A stretch of 64,000 bases of DNA from CAWCKS01 sp963796195 (GCA_963796195.1 CAWCKS010000014.1:682001-746000); one strand, 5' to 3'; shown: positions 9,859-19,558, counted from the stretch's first letter. The notes: generated by a model not told the origin, from the sequence alone. Numbers and translations are program-made.

Positions 9859-10875
9859 ATGTTCAAGACCATCGACGATCCCAATTCCGTCCAGGCCCAA
9901 TTCAAGGGCACCCGCGTTCAAGGACTTAACGACGATGGCGAGCTTGTCGGACTCTACAATACCAATTCGGGTGTATTCGGCTTCTACGAAATCGGCGGTG
10001 TTTTTAGCACTCTGCCCGACCCGTCACCCGGCCTGACGAGCGGCTTCGGCGCCAACGGCGTCAACAACTCCGGACAAATCGTCGGCGAATACGATCTGCA
10101 GGCCGGCGGCTACCATGGGTATCTCTATAGCGGCGGTACCTACACCACGATCGAGGATCCGAACGCCGCCGCCGTCGGCGCGACCGCTTGCAACAGCATC
10201 AACGATCCGGGCCAGATCGTGGGCTCGTACTCGGCAGGCAACGGCGTCGAGCACGGATTCCTCTATAGCGGAGGCGCCAACGGAACCTACACCAACATCG
10301 ACGTTCCATTGGCTCAACACACCTGGGCTCAGGGCATCAACAACGCGGGCGAGATCGTCGGCTACTACGAGGACAGCAGCAACGCATTCCACGGCTTCAC
10401 CTACACCAACGGAACCTATGCGACGTTTGACGATGCGCAGGGCACCCAGGGCACATTTGCCTTTGGTATCAATGACCTCGGCCAGATCGTCGGCAAATAT
10501 GCCAACGCAAGCGGACAACACGGCTTCCTCTACTCCGGCGGCGTCTTCCTCTCGGTCGACGATCCCAGCGCCGTGGTCCCCAGTCCCAATGTGGATACCG
10601 TCACCGAGATCTATGACATCAACAATGCCGGAAGGACGGCCGGATTCTATTTCGATAACAACAGCGCAATCCACGGCTTCGTGACCGTACCGCCAGCTGC
10701 GATCAACGATTTCAGCGCTGACGGCAAATCTGACCTGCTGTGGCGCCAGACCTCAACCGGTTCGCTCGCCGAGTGGTTGATGGACGGCTCGCAAATCACC
10801 TCGAGCCAGGTGATCGCGGCAACGCCTGATAGCACCTGGCAGGTGCAATCCAAGCCCACCAACTCCGCCGTCTAG
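9859..10875 (+). CDS. HAF-repeat protein with C-terminal VCBS/FG-GAP-like cassette
   Basis: 338 residues, no signal peptide. Residues about 1-270 hold six or seven degenerate repeats of about 45 residues with the pattern GINNxGxIVGxY...HGFLYSGGxYxTIDDP, the HAF family of probable extracellular repeat proteins. The last 60 residues change to DFSADGKSDLLWRQTSTGS...AEWLMDGSQI and end KPTNSAV. Nearly the same cassette ends the decayed gene at 38424-39435. A good Shine-Dalgarno (TAGGAGGCAGG) precedes ATG 9859. Function unknown; secretion without a signal peptide, perhaps by a type I route, is only inferred from the repeat type. Confidence 0.75.
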   Translation: MFKTIDDPNSVQAQFKGTRVQGLNDDGELVGLYNTNSGVFGFYEIGGVFSTLPDPSPGLTSGFGANGVNNSGQIVGEYDLQAGGYHGYLYSGGTYTTIEDPNAAAVGATACNSINDPGQIVGSYSAGNGVEHGFLYSGGANGTYTNIDVPLAQHTWAQGINNAGEIVGYYEDSSNAFHGFTYTNGTYATFDDAQGTQGTFAFGINDLGQIVGKYANASGQHGFLYSGGVFLSVDDPSAVVPSPNVDTVTEIYDINNAGRTAGFYFDNNSAIHGFVTVPPAAINDFSADGKSDLLWRQTSTGSLAEWLMDGSQITSSQVIAATPDSTWQVQSKPTNSAV

Positions 10876-11101
10876 CCGCGCCCGCAGGGCGAAAGGTAAC
10901 CGCTGCTGGCCTTTCATGTCGCCCATCATGCAAAGCGCATGCAATGGCGGGAGGCCGACTACCGCCATTGGCCCGTTTCGCAGAGCGACATTTCTGCATC
11001 CCGCCCCTCCGCCGTTCGCACTCGTTCACCTCTTGGGCTTCCAGTCGGCCCATGCTAGTGAGATTGCCAGTCGAGGTTTATTCGAAAGGGAGAACAGAAA
11101 C

Positions 11102-12271
11102 ATGCGTGAAGCAGTCGTCGTATCCTATGCGCGCACCGGCCTGGCAAAATCCGGCCGCGGCGGATTCAACATCACTCCGCCGATGACCATTGCCGCTCAC
11201 GCGGTCAAGCACGCCGTCGAGCGTGCCGGCGTCGACAAGGCTTACGTCGAAGACTGCTACATGGGTAACGTCGCACACCTGACCGGCAACATCGGCCGCC
11301 AGGCCGCGCTGCTCGCCGGCCTGCCCAAGACGACCGCCGGCGTCTCGGTCAACCGCTTCTGCTCGTCGGGCCTGCAGACCATCGCGATGGCCGCCAACTC
11401 GATCCGCTCCGATGGCGCCGAGTGCATCGTCGCCGGTGGCGTCGAGAGCATTTCGATTCCGCGTCCGCCGATGCCGAAGGACGCGCTCGACGCCGACCTC
11501 CTGAAGGTCGCGCCCGCGATCTACATGGAAATGATCGACACCGCCGACATCGTTGCCCAGCGCTACAACCTGAGCCGCGAGTACCAGGACGAGTATTCGC
11601 TGGAATCGCAGCGCCGCATGGCGGCCGCCCAGCAGGCCAACAAGTTCAAGGACGAAATCGTCCCGATGAAGACCAAGATGAAGGTCGTCGACAAGAACAC
11701 CAAGGCCGAGAGCATCGTCGACTACGTCGTCACCCGTGACGAATGCAATCGTCCGGATACGACGATGGAAGGCCTCGCCAAGCTCGAGCCGGTCAAAGGC
11801 CCGGGCAAGTTCATCACTGCCGGTAACGCCAGCCAGCTGTCCGACGGCGCCGCCGCGGTCGTGCTGATGGAGGCCAAGGACGCCGAAAAGCGCGGCCTGC
11901 AGGCGATGGGCCGCTTCGTGGCATGGGCGACGGCGGGCTGCGAGCCAGACGAGATGGGCATCGGCCCGGTGTTCGCGGTGCCAAAACTGTTGAAGCGCAC
12001 AGGGCTCAAGGTCGACGACATCGACATCTGGGAGCTCAACGAGGCGTTCGCCAGCCAGTGCCTGTATTCGCGCGACAAGCTCGGCATCGATCCCGCGAAG
12101 TACAATGTCAACGGCGGCTCGATCGCGATCGGCCATCCGTTCGGCATGACCGGCGCTCGCTGCACCGGCCACATCCTGCAGGAAGGCCATCGCCGCAAGG
12201 CGAAGTGGGGCGTCGTCACGATGTGCATCGGCGGCGGCCAGGGCGGCGCGGGTCTGTTCGAGATCTACTGA
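11102..12271 (+). CDS. Acetyl-CoA acyltransferase (thiolase)
   Basis: Thiolase-fold enzyme for the last step of beta-oxidation or the reverse condensation. The nucleophilic Cys is in VNRFCSSGLQ (Cys87). GNASQLSDGAAAVV, ELNEAFASQ, NGGSIAIGHPFGMTGAR (catalytic His) and TMCIGGGQGGAG (second Cys) follow in the standard order. The 389-residue length is normal. It is preceded by AAGGGAGA and followed by a strong terminator at 12301-12330, so it is likely monocistronic. Degradative use is more likely than PHB synthesis because no phaB or phaC is nearby. Confidence 0.92.
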   Translation: MREAVVVSYARTGLAKSGRGGFNITPPMTIAAHAVKHAVERAGVDKAYVEDCYMGNVAHLTGNIGRQAALLAGLPKTTAGVSVNRFCSSGLQTIAMAANSIRSDGAECIVAGGVESISIPRPPMPKDALDADLLKVAPAIYMEMIDTADIVAQRYNLSREYQDEYSLESQRRMAAAQQANKFKDEIVPMKTKMKVVDKNTKAESIVDYVVTRDECNRPDTTMEGLAKLEPVKGPGKFITAGNASQLSDGAAAVVLMEAKDAEKRGLQAMGRFVAWATAGCEPDEMGIGPVFAVPKLLKRTGLKVDDIDIWELNEAFASQCLYSRDKLGIDPAKYNVNGGSIAIGHPFGMTGARCTGHILQEGHRRKAKWGVVTMCIGGGQGGAGLFEIY

Positions 12272-12300
12272 GCCGTTTCACGCGAAACGAACTTTTCCGA

Positions 12301-12330
12301 CGGCGCGGTCGCAAGACCGCGCCGTTTTTT
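12301..12330 (+). terminator. Rho-independent terminator of the thiolase gene
   Basis: Perfect 10-bp stem CGGCGCGGTC/GACCGCGCCG with a GCAA tetraloop, followed directly by six T. Confidence 0.9.
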
Positions 12331-12453
12331 GTTGACCACCGGTGCCGCGTAAGCGGCTGAGATGCAGGATGTTTTCGAGGATTTTGTGGGAGTTTCGCGG
12401 CCGCCCCGATAGATTGCATCTACAAAATATACAACTTTAAATTAGTATGGCGC

Positions 12454-12493
12454 CGAATATTCGCCGACGGATATTCGCGCGCGAATATCCGTC
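12454..12493. repeat. Palindrome cluster between convergent genes
   Basis: Two adjacent palindromes built on the same word. CGAATATTCG (12454-12463) is followed by a perfect 28-bp palindrome with arms GACGGATATTCGCG and CGCGAATATCCGTC (12466-12493) and no loop. It lies in a short AT-richer stretch beyond the 3' end of the sulfatase gene. It could be an operator or protein-binding site, or a structure ending the leftward transcript. There is no T-run on either side. Confidence 0.6.
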
Positions 12494-12517
12494 AGTCGCA
12501 ATAAATCTGCGCGCCCC

Positions 12518-14784
12518 TCACTGCCGCGCCAGATCGGCAAACACATCCGTCCGCGCGGCCTGCCGCGCTTCAGTGGGCGAGCGCTCGGGCATCTCGACCA
12601 CGACCTCGCCGAGCTTGCCCTGGAACTTGAACGGTGCGGTGTAGTCGTCGCTGACGGCAATGCCCTCGTCGCAACCGAGGTTGAGGTTGCCGCCGGAATG
12701 GCGGCGCACCAGGAACGGCAGGTCGACGCTGCCGCACGGCTTGCCGCCGATCAGCACCGTGGCACGCCCGACGCGGCCGAGCCGCTCGACCGCGACGCCG
12801 ACCGAAACCTTGCCTGCCGGCACCGGCTTGTCGGAAATCGCCTTCAGGTGCTGGCCGAACATGTTGTAGTCGAACACCAGGCGGTCGCGCAGCAGGTACA
12901 GCGCAAAGCCCGAGCGGCTGTCGCCGAACGTGACGAGGCAGCCCTCCTGCTCGGCGTTCGCGCGCTCGATCTCGGCTGAGTCACCGTAAAGGTGCGGTTG
13001 CCGAACGACGGCGCCGTCGACATGCGAATTTCCGGCAGCGGCGGCCGATAGACGTAGCGCGACTTGTTGCGCGGATCGCCCCACGCGGTGGTCGGCCGCC
13101 ACAGCTCGGCACGGCGATCGTCGAGCGGCAGCACGCCGTTGCGCCCGGCCTCGATCCACCACAGGTCGATCATCTGCCGCAGTTTTTCCGGCTGCTCCTT
13201 CGCAAGATCGCGGCACTCCGAGAAATCCTTATCGAGGTGATAGAGCTCCCACTGGTCGGATTCGAACGGCGCATCCGGCTCGTGATAGGTCACCGCCTTC
13301 CAGCCGTCGGCCCAAATGCCGCGATGGCCGAACATCTCAAAGTACTGAACCTGCTTCGCAGTCGGCGCAGCCTTCGCTTCCGGCGGGAACGAATACGCAA
13401 GGCTGGTGCCGTGGGTCGGCATCTGCGGCACGCCGTTCACGACGTCGGGCTTGGTGACGCCAACGATCTCGAAGATCGTCGGCGCGATGTCGGTGACGTG
13501 GTGGAACTGGTGGCGGACGCCGCCCCTCTCGGTGAGCCCCTTCGGCCAGTGGATGATCAGCGGATCGCGGATGCCGCCACCGTGGGTGTTCTGCTTGTAG
13601 CGCTTGCCCGGCGTGTTGCCGACCTGGGCCCAGCCCCACGGATAGTTGTTGAAGCCGTACGGCGTGCCGATCTGGTCGATGATCGCCATGCTCTCGTCGA
13701 TCGTCTCCGGCCGGCCGTTGAAGTAGCGCGAATAGTTGACCATGCCGCGCGGGCCGCCTTCCTGGCTGGCGCCGTTGTCGGACATCAGGACGAACACCGT
13801 GTTGTCGAGCTCACCGGAGTCGCGCAGAAAATCGATCAGCCGGCCGATCTGCTCGTCGGTGTGCTCGAGGAACCCGGCAAATGCCTCCTGCAGGCGCAGC
13901 GCCAGCGTCTGCTCGTCCGGTGACAGCTCGGTCCATGCTTTGACGCCGGGATTGCGCGGCGCGAGCTCGGTGCCGTCGGGAATGATGCCGAGCTTAATCT
14001 GCCGCTCGTACCACTGCTGGCGCACCACGTCCCAGCCGGCGTCGAACTTGCCGCGATACTTGTCGATGTATTTTTTCGGCGCCTGGTGCGGCGCGTGCGT
14101 CGCGCCGAACGCGACATAAAGGAAGAACGGCTTTTCCGCGACCGCGGCCTTCTGCGTCTTCACCATCTCGATCGCCTGATCGATCAGGTCTTCGGACAGA
14201 TGATAGCCCTCGTCCGGCGTCTTCGGCGGCATCACCGAGTGATTGTCGCTGGTGAGATCCGGATGCCACTGGTCGGTCTCGCCCTCGAGGAAGCCGTAGT
14301 AGCGGTCGAAGCCGCGCGCCAGCGGCCACTGATCGAACGGGCCGGCCGGCGAGGTCTGCTCCATCGGCGTCAGGTGCCACTTGCCGACCGCGAAGGTCGA
14401 GTAGCCGGTCGGACGCAGCACCTCGGCGATGGTCGCCGCGTTCTTCGACACCGTGCCGGTGCAGTTCGGAAAGCCGGTGTTCCAGTTGGCAAGACCGCGC
14501 ATGCCGACCGAGTGGTGATTGCAGCCGGTCATCAGCGCCGCGCGGGTCGGCGAGCACAGCGCGGTGGTGTGGAAATTGGTGTAGCGCAGCCCGTTCGCCG
14601 CGAGCTTGTCGATGTTGGGAGTCGCGATCGAGGAGCCGTAGCAGCCGAGATGGGCGAAGCCGAGATCGTCGAACAGCACGACGACCACGTTCGGCGCATC
14701 CTTGCGCGGCCGCGGCCACTGCGGCCAGTACGGCTTCAATTCATGAACCGAGCGACCGATCTTGCCCTGGAATCCGGACGTCAT
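12518..14784 (-). CDS. Type I arylsulfatase (frame break)
   Basis: Alkaline-phosphatase-fold sulfatase that hydrolyses sulfate esters. The formylglycine motif CSPTR begins at Cys77, metal ligands lie in VVVLFDDLGFAHLGCYG and LMSDNGASQEG, and VGKWHLTP is the conserved Lys/His stretch. The length (about 755 residues) and C-terminal beta domain match large AtsA-type enzymes. The frame breaks near 12977 (one base missing or two extra) between RTFTVT and AEIERANAEQEG; the rest reads to DVFADLARQ. No signal peptide is seen, so it is probably cytoplasmic. A formylglycine-generating enzyme is not in the window. Confidence 0.87.
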
Positions 14785-14909
14785 GCGAATGCCTCCCCGT
14801 CAGCACTTGTTGTCGTTGGCCCTGCCGGGCGGTTGACTAATCTGCACATATTTGTGCAAATTTCTCAAGGGGGCTGAAAGCGCGAACAACTGCCTCGCGC
14901 AGTCCCTCT

Positions 14910-15015
14910 GGATGACAAGGCCCGTTCAAGCGGGGCATCCAGTAATCCGTGTCGCCGGCGTGTCCTGATATCACGCGCCACGGAGTACTGGACGCCCGGT
15001 TAAACCGGGCGATGA
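14910..15015. repeat. REP-like inverted pair upstream of the CoA-transferase gene
   Basis: Left arm 14910-14950 and right arm 14978-15015 are imperfect inverted copies. GGCATCCAGTAATCCGTG pairs with CACGGAGTACTGGACGCC at 16 of 18 positions, and both flanks carry GC-rich mini-hairpins (CCCGTTCAAGCGGGG, GCCCGGTTAAACCGGGC). It resembles dispersed intergenic palindromes of Bradyrhizobium and differs from the families at 31457, 33336 and 34674. Confidence 0.65.
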
Positions 15016-15063
15016 CGCAGCGGGTTGGGATCGGCAGTTCGGCGACCAGGGAGAAGCGACACA

Positions 15064-16269
15064 ATGCCCAACAATCCGCGAAAGCGCGGCCCGCTCGACG
15101 GTATCCGCGTCATCGAATTCACCGCGTTGATCGCCGGCCCCTCCTGCGCGCGTTACCTCGCCGACCACGGCGCCGAGGTGATCAAGATCGAACGCTTTCC
15201 CGACGGCGACATCGCCCGCGTCAGCAATGTGGGGAAACTGCCGCGCGCGGCGATGTATGTCGCGCACAATGGCGGCAAGAAAGGTTTGTGTCTCGACCTC
15301 ACCCAGCCTGAGGGCCTCGAGGTTGCGCGCGACCTTGTCGCTAAGGCCGACGTTGTCATCGAGGCGTTTACCCCCGGCGTGATGGCCCGCCTTGGCCTTG
15401 GCTGGGACGATTGCAAAAAGCTCAATCCAAAGCTTGTGATGTGCTCGATCTCGGGCTTCGGCCAGACCGGGCCGAACGCCAACCGGCCGGGCTACGCCCA
15501 TATCGCGCACTCGATGACCGGCTGGCTTGCGATGCAGTTTCTGCATCACAATCCGCCGCAGACGCCACGCGGCCCCGGCATTGCGATCGCCGACGTCATC
15601 ACCGGCATCTCGGCGTTTGGCGCGATCTGCGCCGCATTGTTCAAACGCGAGCGCACCGGCGAAGGCGAGTACATCGACATCGCCCTGTTCGACTCGCTGT
15701 TCGCCGCGAACGACATGTCCTTGCAGAACTACCTGATATCAGGCGAGGTCAGCGTCTTCCATCATCCCGTGCACAAGACCAAGGACGGCTACCTCACCGC
15801 CAATGTCGGCCCGGATTTCCGCGCCTGGCAAAACGTCTGCAAGGCGATGGGCAAGGAGGAGCTGTTGAAGGACCCGCGCTTTTCATCGCAGGCCGCGGTG
15901 ATGACGAACCGCGATGCTGCGACCGCCGAAGTCCGCAACTGGCTAGCAGGTCTCACCACCGCCGAAGCCGAGCAGCGGCTGGTCGCACATCACGTCGTGA
16001 CCGGCGTCGTCAAGACGCTGGACGAAGCGGCACGGCAGCCGCAGGTCAAGGCGCGCGAGCTCGTGGTCGAGGTCGATGACCCCGTGCTCGGCCGCATCGA
16101 CGTCGTCAATTCGTCGATCAAGTATGCCAACAGCGAAGCACGCGTGCGCGGGCCCGCGCCGATGCTCGGCGAGCACAATGCCGAAGTGCTGGCCGAGGTG
16201 CTCGGCTATTCGAAGGAACGGATCGCGGCGTTGCGCGACAAGGGCGTGCTGCAGAGCGCGGAGAAATAG
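15064..16269 (+). CDS. CaiB/BaiF (class III) CoA-transferase
   Basis: Transfers CoA between acyl-CoA and a free acid by an aspartyl-CoA anhydride. The N-terminus LDGIRVIEFTALIAGPSCAR and KIERFPDGD are typical. Family motifs ISGFGQTGPNANRPGYAH and GEYIDIALFDSLFA (catalytic Asp at about residue 209) follow. The 401-residue length is normal. ATG 15064 is preceded by AGGGAGAAG. The donor and acceptor cannot be inferred. Its C-terminal sequence KGVLQSAEK recurs as a fragment at 22983-23042. Confidence 0.9.
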   Translation: MPNNPRKRGPLDGIRVIEFTALIAGPSCARYLADHGAEVIKIERFPDGDIARVSNVGKLPRAAMYVAHNGGKKGLCLDLTQPEGLEVARDLVAKADVVIEAFTPGVMARLGLGWDDCKKLNPKLVMCSISGFGQTGPNANRPGYAHIAHSMTGWLAMQFLHHNPPQTPRGPGIAIADVITGISAFGAICAALFKRERTGEGEYIDIALFDSLFAANDMSLQNYLISGEVSVFHHPVHKTKDGYLTANVGPDFRAWQNVCKAMGKEELLKDPRFSSQAAVMTNRDAATAEVRNWLAGLTTAEAEQRLVAHHVVTGVVKTLDEAARQPQVKARELVVEVDDPVLGRIDVVNSSIKYANSEARVRGPAPMLGEHNAEVLAEVLGYSKERIAALRDKGVLQSAEK

Positions 16270-16811
16270 CCAGGCCTATCAGCGCTTGGCTGATATCCAA
16301 TGGTGAGAATCTAACGGATCGAATCCCTCTCGTCGTCCCGCGGACGCGAGGAAGACTGATGCCCGGAGGTCGAAGCCGTGGTCGGTTCCGCGCAGTTCTG
16401 AGCGTTACCGAATTCAACGAGAATGAACCTCGCGGCGTGCCTCGCTGGGTTCTTCGAGCGATCTCACCGATCGGGTGTTCTTCGTGCATGGCGACAGACG
16501 ACCCGCGCCCGATGCTCAGGTCCTCGAGAGCGAGACCGGATTCGAGCTTTTCTGTAACCCAGCGCGGCCGCTTTCCGCGTCCGGACCAGACCTGGCTCGG
16601 GTGATCCGGGTTTGCGAACTTGGGAACGACGGGCGGATAGAAGCGACGGGTTTTTACGGGATCGGCCGTAGCGGGGTGCAGACTGACAAGCCGATGCTCA
16701 AGCATCTCTTTTTCAGCAAGCATTTTGCTTTCGAGGATTTTCGAGATTTCCCCGTAAATCTCCCACAGTTCTCGCGACCGACATCGAAGCAAAGTTGGCC
16801 TTTCTGGTCAC
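16118..16811 (-). CDS. H-NS-like nucleoid protein (frame break, unusual C-terminal extension)
   Basis: A start at GTG 16811 (GGAG eight bases upstream) gives VTRKANFASMSV. A surplus base near 16769 breaks the frame, which continues as ELWEIYGEISKILESKM, the H-NS oligomerisation helix. The C-terminal DNA-binding module has the family signature NPDHPSQVWSGRGKRPRWV (AT-hook-like core) and ends LALEDLSI at 16511, where H-NS proteins normally stop. The frame stays open for about 130 more low-complexity residues, overlapping the end of the CoA-transferase gene on the other strand. The extension is probably not native: a lost stop or a further base error is likely. It would silence or bridge AT-rich DNA. 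Confidence 0.65.
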
Positions 16812-17033
16812 TGGAGTTACTCCGACGAGAGCCCTCCCGACCAAGTAAATGAGCGTGATCAGACGGAAATTAAAGAGGCAGCAATTGGGTAGCGACGACT
16901 GGAACCTGGTTTTTCCTTGGCTTGCCGGTTCAACATCGCGCCGCATCTATCAAAATTCGTCGCGACGCCAAGATCAACGAACACCAGCCGAACGCCTTGC
17001 CTTCGGAGAGGTCGTGAGCTCAGACCATCCAAA

Positions 17034-17120
17034 TCACGACTTCGAGAGCAGCCAAAGCCACCCGACCATCGCCGCAAGCGTCACCACGGCATAGGTAAAT
17101 TTGAAGAGCAGCCGTCTCAT
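17034..17120 (-). CDS. Possible 28-residue single-pass membrane peptide
   Basis: Short frame reading MRRLLFKFTYAVVTLAAM then VGWLWLLSKS. A basic N-terminus precedes one hydrophobic helix, the form of small membrane peptides in rhizobia. There is no clear ribosome site, so expression is uncertain. Confidence 0.35.
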   Translation of the reverse strand: MRRLLFKFTYAVVTLAAMVGWLWLLSKS

Positions 17121-17160
17121 GCAGCCAGCGGATGGATGATTTCTTGAATGAAGCCCGGGC

Positions 17161-17349
17161 TCACTCTTCGCCGCGCGCAGCCTTCAATCTGACAAGGCGC
17201 CGGTTCAGCTCCTCAATACGCCTGCGCAGAAACTCGGCGCGCCTTTGATCCTTCAGGCTGACGTCTTTATTCGACGAGGACTGCGTGACAAGTTCTTCTT
17301 CGATGGCCAGCTTTTCCAAACGTTCGATGCGCATGCGACGGTCGCCCAT
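17161..17349 (-). CDS. Small coiled-coil hypothetical protein
   Basis: 62 residues, strongly charged, predicted helical: RIERLEKLAIEEEL and later RRAEFLRRRIEELNRRLV have heptad-like Leu spacing. GGGGA stands 8 bases before ATG 17349. I do not recognise a family. It is 40 bp upstream of the possible membrane peptide on the same strand, so the two may be co-transcribed. Confidence 0.55.
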   Translation of the reverse strand: MGDRRMRIERLEKLAIEEELVTQSSSNKDVSLKDQRRAEFLRRRIEELNRRLVRLKAARGEE

Positions 17350-17632
17350 GGTGCGGTCCCCGGTGATGCGGCGGGAAGCCTGATCGTTTTTGTCAGTTCA
17401 ACGTGAAATCGGTTTGACGGTACCCCGGCCTCTGGGAGAAGGCGGCGCGCTGTGGGGAAGATTGGAGGCGCGAGTGTTGTGGCCCCGCAAAACCATTTGA
17501 GCAAAACTCAAATCGTCTCGCTATTCGCAACTGCGTGATTTTTTTCGGTTCCCGTGTTCAGTTTCGGACCGCCTTGATTTCTGCACTATTCAAGAAGCAA
17601 CTGAGGCAAGGTAGTGCTTTGGAGGACAAGCC

Positions 17633-18262
17633 GTGCCGAGGTGGGGGCTCGCGTTGTTGCTCGTCGGACTGTTAGGGTTCGTGCTGGGCGGTTGCATGCA
17701 ATCGACGCTCGCACCGTCGTCGGACGCCAGTTTTACCGCAAGAGACCGGCAGTTGCTGGCGCATCCGCCTTATGCGCAGGCGACCATTCCAGAGACCTAT
17801 CGCCGACATATCGTGGACTTTGCACGCAAAGAGGCTCCCGGCACGATCCTGGTCGATACCGACGCGCGCTACCTCTATTACGTGCTGCCGGGCGACAAGG
17901 CGATCCGCTACGGGGTGGCCGTGGGAGAGGAAGCGATGGCCTGGTCCGGCGTCGCCAGGGTTGGCCGTATGACGGAATGGCCTGACTGGATCCCGACGCC
18001 GGAGATCCAGGCACGGCTCGGCCCGTACCCTGCGCGCATCCCCGGAGGTCCCGCTAACCCACTCGGCGCGCGGGCGCTCTACCTTTTCGATGGCAGCAAG
18101 GACACCCTGTACCGCATCCACGGCACCAACCAGCCAGAATATATTGGCCAGGCAATATCATCCGGCTGCATCCGGATGACCAATGAAGACGTCATTGATC
18201 TCTTTGATCGGGTGAAGCCGGGCGCGACCGTTGTCGTCCTCGCCCCGGGTCACAGTGCATGA
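17633..18262 (+). CDS. L,D-transpeptidase (YkuD domain) lipoprotein
   Basis: Periplasmic peptidoglycan cross-linking or lipoprotein-attaching enzyme. A lipoprotein signal peptide ends in the lipobox LGGC (Cys at about residue 22). The YkuD catalytic motif is complete: HGTNQPEYIG and, 15 residues on, SSGCIRM with the nucleophilic Cys at about 179. The start is GTG 17633 behind GGAGGACA. The 209-residue length fits the ErfK/YbiS/YcfS type of Hyphomicrobiales, which contain many paralogues. Confidence 0.92.
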   Translation: MPRWGLALLLVGLLGFVLGGCMQSTLAPSSDASFTARDRQLLAHPPYAQATIPETYRRHIVDFARKEAPGTILVDTDARYLYYVLPGDKAIRYGVAVGEEAMAWSGVARVGRMTEWPDWIPTPEIQARLGPYPARIPGGPANPLGARALYLFDGSKDTLYRIHGTNQPEYIGQAISSGCIRMTNEDVIDLFDRVKPGATVVVLAPGHSA

Positions 18263-18489
18263 TGGGACGTCTCTGAGCAAAGCTCATAGAAACATGAGCA
18301 AGAACGATTGAACGCCCGCACACCCCGGGGCGGCGTCCGGGTGTTGCTGCGGTGCGCAAAGCGTCGCTGAGTAGCGTGGCATTTCTGTCACGCTCCCGAC
18401 TTCTTTGGCGGTGCCTCGGTTTGATCACAAATGGGCAGGCCGTTGGCTGTAAGGTGACTGCGATTTAACGAGCTTGGGGAACCCTCAAC

Positions 18490-19245
18490 ATGCGTAAATT
18501 GCTTCTTCAGGGGACTGCGATTGTTTCCGCAATCTTCGCAATGTCAGCGGGCGCGAACGCGGCCGATATGGCGGTGAAGGCACCGCCGCTGGCGCCACTG
18601 CCAGTGCTGTTCAGTTGGACCGGTTTCTATCTCGGCGGAAATCTCGGCGGCGCCTGGGCGGAGCGCCATGTCAACGATGCAGTCTTTGGCATCGATATCG
18701 GCCGGAGCAGCGACGCCGTCTTCATCGGTGGCGGCCAGCTTGGATACAATTGGCAATTCAATAATTTCGTTCTCGGCATCGAAGGCGACATTGACGGAAT
18801 TGCGAACAACGGCAACGGCCGGAGTGTTACGGCGACTGTTCCGGGTGTTGGGCCGGTCACAGTCACCGGCGGCCGCGACGCTCGGTGGGTCTCGACCCTG
18901 GCGGCCCGGTTCGGCTTTGCCAATGACCACTGGCTCTTCTACGGCAAGGCCGGCGGCGGTTGGGTCAGTATCGACAGGGGCATCGCGATCACCAACGTGA
19001 ACACCGGAAATTCAATCTTCTTTGGTGACAATAATATCCGATCTGGGTTCCTTGTCGGAGCAGGCATCGAGTACGCCTTCACCAACAACTGGACCGTGAA
19101 GGGCGAGTACGATTATCTGGGCTTGGGCAACGGCAGGTCGTTCGTCGTTCCGGTCGGCTCTCCGTTCCTCGCCGGTGACACCTTCGCCGTCAACAACCGC
19201 AGCGTCCAGATGTTCAAGATTGGGTTCAACTACCTGTTCAGATAG
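18490..19245 (+). CDS. Outer-membrane beta-barrel protein (Omp25/RopB-like)
   Basis: 251 residues with a signal peptide ending GANA-ADMAVKAPP. Next come SWTGFYLGGNLGGAW, the standard first strand of rhizobial Omp25-type barrels, alternating amphipathic strands (GGGQLGYNWQFNNFVLGIEGDI and later GAGIEYAFTNNWTVKGEYDYLG in parts) and the barrel end FKIGFNYLFR with terminal aromatic plus Arg. It lies alone and is followed by two terminators, consistent with strong expression. The ligand, if any, is unknown. Confidence 0.9.
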   Translation: MRKLLLQGTAIVSAIFAMSAGANAADMAVKAPPLAPLPVLFSWTGFYLGGNLGGAWAERHVNDAVFGIDIGRSSDAVFIGGGQLGYNWQFNNFVLGIEGDIDGIANNGNGRSVTATVPGVGPVTVTGGRDARWVSTLAARFGFANDHWLFYGKAGGGWVSIDRGIAITNVNTGNSIFFGDNNIRSGFLVGAGIEYAFTNNWTVKGEYDYLGLGNGRSFVVPVGSPFLAGDTFAVNNRSVQMFKIGFNYLFR

Positions 19246-19285
19246 CAGCCAGGCGCAGCCGGCACTGTCGACCAAGCCTCCAGCG

Positions 19286-19321
19286 ACGAGGGCCGCTCAC
19301 GACGAGCGGCCCTCGTTTTTT
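19286..19321 (+). terminator. Strong rho-independent terminator after the outer-membrane protein gene
   Basis: 13-bp perfect stem ACGAGGGCCGCTC/GAGCGGCCCTCGT with a 5-base loop, then a T-run. Confidence 0.92.
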
Positions 19322-19353
19322 CTACGGGGCGGGTTTCGACGCACGCAAAACGC

Positions 19354-19382
19354 GAAAGCCCGGCTCAAAGCCGGGCTTTCTT
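19354..19382 (+). terminator. Second hairpin terminator
   Basis: 12-bp perfect stem GAAAGCCCGGCT/AGCCGGGCTTTC with a CAA loop and a short T-rich end, 33 bp beyond the first terminator. Confidence 0.6.
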
Positions 19383-19558
19383 CTCACATCGAGCGGTTAC
19401 ATCCGCCACTCGACCTCCCACGTCGTCACTCGTCGGTTTCGGTCAGCCCTGCCTGCTGGCCGGACCGGGGCTTGCAAGTTCCCGCCATGACAAACGACAG
19501 GACCTCTGGTTGAAACTGGGTTTTCCGAAGCGATACCAATTTGTCCTCGAACGCGGCG

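Noticed and set aside
11078..12190. A 370-codon frame antisense to the thiolase
   Set aside because: Low-complexity His/Asp/Val/Gly translation; all thiolase motifs are on the + strand.
14837..15064. A 75-codon leftward frame before the CoA-transferase
   Set aside because: It runs through the palindromic repeat at 14910-15015 and its codons follow the repeat; not a gene.
16475..16852. A 125-codon + strand frame
   Set aside because: It is antisense to the H-NS-like gene, whose WSGRGKRPRW signature fixes the coding strand.
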